DNA from: a virus
Direction: 5' to 3' (one strand)
Virus record (IMG/VR): IMGVR_UViG_3300045020_000320
Span: 1 to 43,454 of that record
Length of the DNA: 43,454 bases
Part shown: positions 38,106-43,454 of the stretch, piece by piece
How positions within the stretch are numbered: position 1 is the stretch's first letter
Layout: each line of letters begins with the position of its first letter
Made by a program: the position numbers and the translations under genes
Notes under the pieces: model-generated
Told to the model about the DNA's origin: nothing
What the model saw: only the letters and a program-made list of their open reading frames with translations
Databases searched by the model: none

Positions 38106-38876
38106 ATGAGCGGATACCTTCCCCCCACGAACAGCCAGTACGAGTCCGTCCGCGAGGCGCTCGATCGCGCGGACCCGAACAGCCTCGCGGACCTCAATCG
38201 CATCCTTGCGATGGGCGACGTCGTGCGTTCGGTGCCCGTGCACTTGCAGGGCGTCGCGGCGAACACGGCAGCGAACAGCTCGCCCCCGCAGCTGTCCACG
38301 CTCGGCGCGGTCCCTCTGCCCGAGGACGCGAAGTGCGCGTACATCCTGCGTTGCACCGTCAAGAAGACGGGCAGCGGCGGTGCGGCGCTCGGCGAGTTCA
38401 CGGTGGAGCCGTACGGCACGACGCCGGCGACCACGCAGGTCGCCCCCGCGCCGAACGGCGACATCGTGTTCCTCGGCACGGACCTCGTGCAGGAGGCCGA
38501 CATCCTGTACGTGCCCCACAAGGGCGACGTGTTCGGTCAGCTCGCGAACAGCAAGTACGGGATCACGTCGCTCACGCTCAGCGTGAACGCGTCCGGCTTC
38601 GCGGCGCTGCCGACGAACCTGTCGGGCAAGGCGATCCTGCTCATGTACGCGAACGTCACCGTCGGTTCGGTGACCGGGCAGAAGATCATCCTCGTGCCGT
38701 CGACCACGGTGGTCGCGACGACCGAGGCGGCGCTGTCGAAGGACGGCACCGGCATCTGGTTCAACCTGGCGACCGATGCGCCCACCCAGTGCGTGGTCGA
38801 CGTGCTCTGCTACAGCGGCACGGGGCCCGGCGTGGACGTGAACGCGGTGCTCGAGGGGACGTCGACCTCCACCTGA
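38106..38876 (+). CDS. Putative head decoration/structural protein, 256 aa
   Basis: ATG 38106 after GAGAGGATGACGCGATC. Short helical N-terminus followed by beta-rich domains (AYILRCTVKKTGSGG, GKAILLMYANVTVGSVTG). Lies just before the scaffold and capsid genes and ends at a strong terminator, so it may be abundant. No diagnostic motif. Confidence 0.6.
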   Translation: MSGYLPPTNSQYESVREALDRADPNSLADLNRILAMGDVVRSVPVHLQGVAANTAANSSPPQLSTLGAVPLPEDAKCAYILRCTVKKTGSGGAALGEFTVEPYGTTPATTQVAPAPNGDIVFLGTDLVQEADILYVPHKGDVFGQLANSKYGITSLTLSVNASGFAALPTNLSGKAILLMYANVTVGSVTGQKIILVPSTTVVATTEAALSKDGTGIWFNLATDAPTQCVVDVLCYSGTGPGVDVNAVLEGTSTST

Positions 38877-38895
38877 TCGAGGCGGCAGCGGATTG

Positions 38896-38928
38896 AAGCG
38901 CACGGGCGACGAGGGCCCGTGCGCTTTT
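38896..38928 (+). terminator. Rho-independent terminator
   Basis: 12-bp stem (38896-38907 with 38915-38926), 7-base loop, TTTT tail. Separates the decoration-like gene from the scaffold gene. Confidence 0.85.
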
Positions 38929-38960
38929 GCGTGTGACGAGGACAACGAGGAGGAATTCCC

Positions 38961-39905
38961 ATGGCGGAAGCAGCACCGGCGGTCGATCCGAACGCATCAG
39001 GCGTCACCACACCGGGCGGCGCGCCCCCGGACACGAAGACGCCTCCCACGAAGGTCGAAGGCGGCAAGCCCGACGCGAAGACCGAAGTGAAGGTCGACGC
39101 GAAGCCCGAGATCAAAACGGACCCGAAGCCGGGCGAAGCGCCCGAGCCGGATGACGATGCCGATCTCCGCGTCACGGAGAAGAACGGCAAGAAGTTCATC
39201 CAGCTGTCGCAGGACAAGTTCAAAGATCGGCTCCAGAAGCACACGAAGAAGGAGCTCAAGGAACTGTTCGGGACGTCCGACCGCAACGAGATCATGCGGT
39301 GGAAAAAGAAGTACGACGAGTTCGAAGCCGACGCCGAGAAGCGCAAGCGCGAGGAGATGACCGAGCGGCAGAAGATCGAAGCCGACCGGGATGCCGCGCT
39401 GAGTGCGAAGGAAGTGGCCGAGCGCCGCGCCGCGCGAGCGACCGACTACGTCGACCGGCAGAAGACGCAGCGGAAGGTCGCGGCCGTCGCACGTGATCAC
39501 GTGCACCCGGACAAGCTCGACATGGCGCTCGGGCTTTTTCGTCTGCATCTTTCCAGCCTCTCGAGGAAGAAGCTCGACGCACTCGTCAAGGACAAGACGG
39601 CGTGGGGCGAGTGGTTCAAGGACCTCGCGGTGAAAAACCCCGAGATGTCGAAGGCTGGCGCGGTGAAGGTCGACGAACCGGTCGAGACGAAGACCGAGAA
39701 GAAACCGGCGGGCAACGGGCTTTCGCCGAAGGACAAGCCGCAGCCCGACAAGGGCGGTTCGAACGGCAAGAGCGTGAAGGAGATGACCCCTGCCGAGCTC
39801 AAGGCATTCGCCGCGAGCAAGGGCATCAAGCTGTCGGGCGATATGCAGTTCGTCGATCCGACCGGGGGCGGGATGCCGCGCCCGCAGCAGATGCTCGGGA
39901 AGTGA
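38961..39905 (+). CDS. Putative capsid scaffolding protein
   Basis: 314 aa; ATG 38961 after GAGGAGGAATTCCC. Disordered lysine/proline/glutamate-rich N-terminus, then a long charged helical region (EIMRWKKKYDEFEADAEKRKREEMTERQKIEAD, about 115-170). A C-terminal region with SVKEMTPAELKAFAASKGI follows. This composition and its place directly before the major capsid gene fit scaffolding proteins, which guide shell assembly and are then removed, perhaps by the portal-linked peptidase. Confidence 0.72.
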   Translation: MAEAAPAVDPNASGVTTPGGAPPDTKTPPTKVEGGKPDAKTEVKVDAKPEIKTDPKPGEAPEPDDDADLRVTEKNGKKFIQLSQDKFKDRLQKHTKKELKELFGTSDRNEIMRWKKKYDEFEADAEKRKREEMTERQKIEADRDAALSAKEVAERRAARATDYVDRQKTQRKVAAVARDHVHPDKLDMALGLFRLHLSSLSRKKLDALVKDKTAWGEWFKDLAVKNPEMSKAGAVKVDEPVETKTEKKPAGNGLSPKDKPQPDKGGSNGKSVKEMTPAELKAFAASKGIKLSGDMQFVDPTGGGMPRPQQMLGK

Positions 39906-39921
39906 CTTTCACGCAGCGGGC

Positions 39922-39951
39922 TTGACTCGCGGAGGCTCGCTCCGAAAGGAT
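39922..39951 (+). promoter_or_regulatory. Possible promoter upstream of major capsid gene
   Basis: TTGACT (39922-39927), 18 bases, AAGGAT (39946-39951), about 130 bases before the capsid ATG. The 178-base gap would give a long leader, unlike the leaderless genes. Weak -10. Confidence 0.3.
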
Positions 39952-40083
39952 GGGCCCCAAGCGACGAACCCTGATCCACCGAACCGGCGCGGGTAAAACA
40001 GCCGGGAGCCTTGCAGGGGAAGAAGCGGCGCATCGCATGGGCGAGCGCGGTCTCATCCAACTCTTCGAAAGAGGTCCCCTCAC

Positions 40084-41493
40084 ATGGCTGGTCCCACGGG
40101 CATCGTCCTCGGCATCCCGCCGGCAATTCTGAACCTCATCCAGACGGGCTTGCTGGAGAGGGCCTTCCACGACGCGCTGCTCCCGACGTTCATCTACCGG
40201 CAGGAAGCGCTGTTCGAAGAGTGGGTCGCGAACGTCGGCACGCAGGTCGTCATGACCCGCGCCGGTCTGCTCGCGCCGAACATCGTGCCCCAGGTTCCTG
40301 GGACCGACCCGGTGCCGCAGACGCTCACCTACGAGCAGTGGATCGTCACGATGCAGCGGTGGACCGGATCCATCGACACGCACATGCCGACCTCGGTGCT
40401 CTCGCAGGCCGACCAGTTCATGCGCAACATCCAGCAGCTCGGCATCCAGGCTGCGCAGTCGATCAACCGCGTCTCGCGTAACGCGCTCTTCGTTCCCTAC
40501 CTGTCGGGGCAGACGATGAGCACGGTCGCGGGCCTGTCGACCGACACGCAGATCCAGGTGGCGAGCGTGAACGGGTTCCAGACCATCGTGCAGCCGGCGA
40601 CGAACGTTCGTCCGGTCGCGGTGAGCTCGGCGAACCCGTTGCCCATCACGATCCCACTGTCGAGCGGGACGACCCTCACGAACACGGTCGTCGGGATCAT
40701 CCTGAACAACCCGAACGATCCGAACAGCCCGGGCGTGCTTCTCCTCGGGTCCACACTCGGCACGGCGGTCCCCCAGAGGACGCCGGTGTTGTCGGTGTAC
40801 GCGCCGACGGTGGTGCGCGCGGGCGGTGGGTACGGCGTCGACGCGATCAGCGCGGCCGACACCTTCACCCTCACCGACATCAACAACGCGGTCGCCGCGC
40901 TGCGCGGCAACAACGTGTTCCCGCACGACGACGGCTGGTACCACGGCCACCTGCCGAGCAACATGAACGCGGAGATCTTCAACGACCCCGCGTGGCAGCG
41001 CCTCAACACGGCCTTGCCCGACCACCCGAACTACAAGCAGGGGTGGTTGAACCCGGCGCTCGGGGTCATGTTCCTCATGAACAACGAATCGCCGTCGCTC
41101 ACGACGACCTCGGGTCAGGTGAACGACAGCGCTGGCCAGAGCTCGGTCTACGCCTTCGACATCGGCGGCGAGGTCGTGAACGCGGCGGGAGTGCCCATCA
41201 ACCGCACGCTCATCACCGGCAAGGGCGCGCTCATCGAGCGCGGCTTCGACGAGATGCAGTACATCTCGGAGGCCGGCGTGACCGGCAAGGTCGGCGAGTT
41301 CGACACGGCGAACCAGGGCATGAGCGTTTCGACGGACCGGTTTCGGCTCGTCATCCGTTCGCCGCTCGATCGGCTGCAGGACGTCGTGTCGAGCACCTAC
41401 TCGATCTCGACCGCCTTCGCGGCGCCGACCGACATCACGGCCACGTCCAGCGGCGCGCTCTACAAGCGCGCGGTCATCATCGAGTCGGCCTAG
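40084..41493 (+). CDS. Major capsid protein candidate
   Basis: 469 aa; ATG 40084 with GAGG upstream. Long helical N-terminal part (LLPTFIYRQEALFEEWVANVG, ADQFMRNIQQLGIQAAQSINRVSRNA), an inserted beta domain (about 180-265), then DDGWYHGHLPSNMNAEIFNDPAWQ and a beta-rich C-terminus. This matches HK97-fold capsid proteins of the P22/N4 type in layout. Position after the scaffold and the size support it. No cleavage site can be assigned by eye. Confidence 0.75.
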   Translation: MAGPTGIVLGIPPAILNLIQTGLLERAFHDALLPTFIYRQEALFEEWVANVGTQVVMTRAGLLAPNIVPQVPGTDPVPQTLTYEQWIVTMQRWTGSIDTHMPTSVLSQADQFMRNIQQLGIQAAQSINRVSRNALFVPYLSGQTMSTVAGLSTDTQIQVASVNGFQTIVQPATNVRPVAVSSANPLPITIPLSSGTTLTNTVVGIILNNPNDPNSPGVLLLGSTLGTAVPQRTPVLSVYAPTVVRAGGGYGVDAISAADTFTLTDINNAVAALRGNNVFPHDDGWYHGHLPSNMNAEIFNDPAWQRLNTALPDHPNYKQGWLNPALGVMFLMNNESPSLTTTSGQVNDSAGQSSVYAFDIGGEVVNAAGVPINRTLITGKGALIERGFDEMQYISEAGVTGKVGEFDTANQGMSVSTDRFRLVIRSPLDRLQDVVSSTYSISTAFAAPTDITATSSGALYKRAVIIESA

Positions 41494-41572
41494 TCGACTC
41501 GGCTTTCGAGGGAGTGCGTCCCTGCCTGGGGTGAGGTAGCTTCCAGGCGGGGAAGCGAAGGAGGAGAGGAAC

Positions 41573-42073
41573 ATGCGACGACCGGTACCCGACATGCCCG
41601 AGGCGGCTCCCGCAGAGCCGGCTCAGAACGCGATCCCCGTATTCGCCAGCCAGCGAGAGGCGGACGAGGCCCCCGGCGGCACACCGGCGGTGTACGAGAT
41701 TCGCGACCCCGCGGTGGAGGCCTTGCAGAAGACGGCCGCGGCGATGCTGCCCGCGAAGCTCGACGATGCGCATGCCGAGATCCTTCGGTTGCGCGAGCAG
41801 CTCTCCCGCGCTCGTCCGGCGCTCCTGTCGAAGGAAGAGGACGAGGCGGCACGCAAGGCCGTCCCGCCCGCGCGTCGGTTCAAGAACATGGAGCGCGAGA
41901 CGCGCACCTTCATCGACGCGAACGGGCGCATCTGCCGGATGCTGCCCAACAAGATTCTGGACGAGCGGTACTTCCCGATCGAGTTCATCGCGCAGCAGGG
42001 CTTCGACCTGAAGGAGGTCGGTCCTGAGGTGCGGCAGATCGGTCGGTTCTCGTTCCAGTCCCCGGTGCACTGA
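41573..42073 (+). CDS. Hypothetical head-region protein, 166 aa
   Basis: ATG 41573 after GGAGGAGAGG; a GTGAGGTAGCTT box lies at 41526-41537. Disordered acidic start, helix (DDAHAEILRLREQLSRA), then a compact C-terminal domain (MERETRTFIDANGRICRML). Possibly a head-tail joining or capsid-associated protein. Confidence 0.6.
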   Translation: MRRPVPDMPEAAPAEPAQNAIPVFASQREADEAPGGTPAVYEIRDPAVEALQKTAAAMLPAKLDDAHAEILRLREQLSRARPALLSKEEDEAARKAVPPARRFKNMERETRTFIDANGRICRMLPNKILDERYFPIEFIAQQGFDLKEVGPEVRQIGRFSFQSPVH

Positions 42074-42093
42074 GGAGCGGAACGGAGCGAGCG

Positions 42094-42441
42094 ATGCCCG
42101 ACGAAGACGTCACCCCGAAGAAGGATCCCCCCGTCTCGAAGAAGACGGGGGCGTCGGCATCGCCCACCCTTCCTGCTCCCGTGGAGCTCAGCGACCACGA
42201 TCGGGCGAAGGGGTTCCGCGTCCCGTTGCGCGATGCCGTCGTCCACGTGCGCGTGGCGGCGAGCGCGGACGGCAAGACGGCGGAGCAGAGGTGCCCGGTG
42301 ACCATCCTGCCGCGGGACCACGCCGAGATGCATGCGAAGAACCCGGGCCTCCTCGTGAGCATGAAGTGCTCGGCGTGCAAGCAGGTCGCTCCGACGAAGA
42401 ACTTCGTGTGGCACGGGACGAAAGAGCCGGTCGGGATCTGA
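42094..42441 (+). CDS. Hypothetical protein, 115 aa
   Basis: ATG 42094. Lysine/proline-rich start, a beta domain (GFRVPLRDAVVHVRVAASADG) and a C-terminal KCSACKQVAP motif. The stop overlaps the first base of palindrome copy 17. Confidence 0.6.
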   Translation: MPDEDVTPKKDPPVSKKTGASASPTLPAPVELSDHDRAKGFRVPLRDAVVHVRVAASADGKTAEQRCPVTILPRDHAEMHAKNPGLLVSMKCSACKQVAPTKNFVWHGTKEPVGI

Positions 42442-42473
42442 AAGTGAGGTCGACCTCACTTTTCGCGTAGGCT
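42441..42473 (+). promoter_or_regulatory. Operator-promoter: palindrome copy 17 plus TAGGCT box
   Basis: 22-bp palindrome (core 42445-42458), 6 bases after CACTT the box CGCGTAGGCT (hexamer 42468-42473), then 6 bases to ATG 42480. Nearly identical to copy 8 through the -10 box. Confidence 0.75.
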
Positions 42474-42479
42474 TGATCC

Positions 42480-42887
42480 ATGGCGCTCACGCCTGAGGAA
42501 CGCGTCTCGATCAAGCACCACCTGGGCTACCCGAACGCCCAGATGATCGAGACGTTCGTGCTGGGCGTCCCTGCGGCCATGGAGTCGTTGTTCATGCTCG
42601 AGGGGGCGATGAACGCGGTCGCCCCTGCGGCCGAGGAGCGAGTGCGCCAGTCGCTCGAGCGGCTCGAGAGCGTCGATCGGCAGATCCACGACAACCAGGA
42701 CGCGCTCGTTCTTTCGAAGGCGGACGAGGTGGAGTTCCGCGAGAACGAGCTCGAGCTTCTGCAGCGGCGCTACACGCGGTGGCAGGGGGAGTTGTGCAAC
42801 CTTCTCGGGGTCCCGGGGCCCAACCCGTTCGACGCGCGTTTCTCGGCGGCATCGGGTCAGGGTATCAACGTCAGCGTATCCCACTGA
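42480..42887 (+). CDS. Putative head completion/connector protein, 135 aa
   Basis: Leaderless ATG 6 bases after TAGGCT. All-helical protein: LTPEERVSIKHHLGYPNAQM, central coiled coil (ERLESVDRQIHDNQDALV) and LELLQRRYTRWQGELCNLLGV. This resembles small neck or connector proteins found after capsid genes in several phages; assignment tentative. Confidence 0.6.
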   Translation: MALTPEERVSIKHHLGYPNAQMIETFVLGVPAAMESLFMLEGAMNAVAPAAEERVRQSLERLESVDRQIHDNQDALVLSKADEVEFRENELELLQRRYTRWQGELCNLLGVPGPNPFDARFSAASGQGINVSVSH

Positions 42888-42899
42888 GGAGGGTTCCCC

Positions 42900-43331
42900 A
42901 TGAATCGAATCGTCGCGATGGTGTTTGCGGGCTTGCTCGTCGTCTACGGGGTCGTGTTCTTCGGTCACGAGTTCCCGAAGACGAGCGGCGAGTTCGAGGT
43001 CGCGCAGGCGACGGTCGGGTGTGCGAATCCGAACGCCGTGAGTCCCGCGCCGCTCATCAATGCGAGCGAGCAGCTCGGCATGTGCATCCTCCAGGCGAGC
43101 GTCGCCGACCTGGTCGACGCGATCGCGGCTCCCGCGACGCTCATCCCGGCGATCATCGGGTCGTGCATCCAGTACGGCGAAGCGACGGCCGCGCAGGTGG
43201 TGCAGCTCATCGAGGAGTACTTCGCGTCGGCGCCGGCGGTGGACGGAGGGCTCGCGTTGTCGTCGACGCAGGCGGCGCGCCTCAAAAAGGTCCACGACGC
43301 CGCGAAAACGCTCGTCGCAGCCGCCAAGTAG
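42900..43331 (+). CDS. Membrane/secreted protein, 143 aa
   Basis: ATG 42900 after GAGGAGGG. A hydrophobic N-terminal segment (IVAMVFAGLLVVYGVVFF) acts as signal or anchor, then a helical, alanine-rich domain with three cysteines. Could be a superinfection-exclusion or virion-associated membrane protein; not recognised. Confidence 0.6.
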   Translation: MNRIVAMVFAGLLVVYGVVFFGHEFPKTSGEFEVAQATVGCANPNAVSPAPLINASEQLGMCILQASVADLVDAIAAPATLIPAIIGSCIQYGEATAAQVVQLIEEYFASAPAVDGGLALSSTQAARLKKVHDAAKTLVAAAK

Positions 43332-43346
43332 GGGCCCCCAACGCCC

Positions 43347-43373
43347 CGCCCACGCGCCCCGTGGGCGTGCTTT
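43347..43373 (+). terminator. Weak hairpin terminator
   Basis: 8-bp stem (43347-43354 with 43360-43367), followed by TGCTTT. GC-rich and short-tailed, so only moderately convincing. Confidence 0.45.
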
Positions 43374-43388
43374 CGGGTGGGGGCGGGG

Positions 43389-43394
43389 TAATCT
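43389..43394 (+). promoter_or_regulatory. Putative -10 box (TAATCT) of leaderless promoter
   Basis: TAATCT, 6 bases before ATG 43401, following the weak terminator. Indicates that a new transcription unit starts at the window edge. Confidence 0.5.
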
Positions 43395-43400
43395 GCCCCC

Positions 43401-43454
43401 ATGTCCCGAGTCCGCCCTCTTGGGCCCCGCCACGCGCGGGAAAGCATCCTTCAG
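43401..43454 (+). CDS. Start of a gene running off the window
   Basis: Eighteen codons (MSRVRPLGPRHARESILQ) without a stop, 6 bases after TAATCT. Too short to identify. Confidence 0.4.
   Translation, partial: MSRVRPLGPRHARESILQ

Noticed and set aside
36486-38945. Very long minus-strand open frame (819 aa) across several structural genes
   Set aside because: Arg/His/Val-rich composition without domains, crosses intergenic palindromes and ribosome-binding sites of + strand genes.
23-42462. The repeated palindrome as a CRISPR array or transposon ends
   Set aside because: Copies are dispersed, not regularly spaced with spacers, and no transposase or target duplication is seen.
23-42462. The palindrome as a parS partition site for the ParB-like protein
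   Set aside because: The ParB-like protein lacks an obvious central DNA-binding HTH, no ParA is present, and the fixed spacing to -10 boxes favours transcription control. Not excluded by experiment.
1-43454. tRNA genes, integrase and attachment sites
   Set aside because: No cloverleaf-like sequence or recombinase was recognised by eye. A tRNA scan would settle the former.

Overview
The window reads as part of a tailed double-stranded DNA phage genome. It has high GC, very dense coding, almost every gene on the + strand, and many 4-base ATGA/GTGA overlaps between neighbours. It carries recognisable packaging (large terminase, a candidate small terminase), head (portal, MuF-like protein, scaffold-like protein, major capsid candidate), tail-fibre, lysis and recombination genes. 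No tape-measure protein, DNA polymerase or helicase/primase is visible and the last gene runs off the end, so the genome probably continues outside the window. No tRNA, rRNA, CRISPR array, integrase or insertion sequence was seen. A Gram-negative host is suggested by a u-spanin-like protein. A myxobacterial-type host is suggested, as inference from memory, by a sigma-region-4-like protein (19695-20906) of a kind I associate with Myxococcota.

Layout. 0-6 kb: a recombination/modification block with an SbcD/Mre11-like nuclease, an SbcC/Rad50-like ATPase, a RuvC-like resolvase, a small HTH protein, a Mom-like DNA-modification protein and a ParB-like protein. 6-13.4 kb: many small accessory proteins, several with zinc ribbons, a candidate small terminase and a protein with a DnaA domain IV-like helix-turn-helix. 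One stretch here (7.1-8.1 kb) looks frame-disrupted. 13.4-20 kb: large terminase, then appendage-like proteins, a CX5R phosphatase-like protein and a DUF6527-like protein. 19.7-24.3 kb: the sigma-region-4-like regulator, lysozyme, a papain-like protease, small lipoproteins and a u-spanin candidate. 24.3-30.5 kb: tail-fibre genes, a stand-alone CheY-like receiver and a coiled-coil protein with a C-terminal membrane segment. 30.5-43.4 kb: portal fused to a collagen-like linker and a C39-like peptidase, a MuF-like head protein on the opposite strand, a two-gene accessory cassette, disordered and structural proteins, scaffold, major capsid protein and small head-completion candidates.

The strongest non-coding signal is a perfect palindrome with core TGAGGTCGACCTCA that occurs 17 times. 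Most copies lie exactly between genes, and in six cases a TAGGNT-like -10 box follows at a constant distance, with the start codon usually 6-7 bases after that box. The palindrome would then cover about -40 to -19 of the promoter, as a repressor operator would. About 20 genes, with or without the palindrome, have a TANNNT or CATNAT box 6-7 bases before the start codon, which points to leaderless mRNAs. I read this as a genome-wide operator/promoter network punctuating modular gene cassettes. One cassette, the MuF gene, is flipped precisely between two palindromes. The controlling protein is not identified; the 67-residue HTH protein and the sigma-region-4-like protein are candidates.
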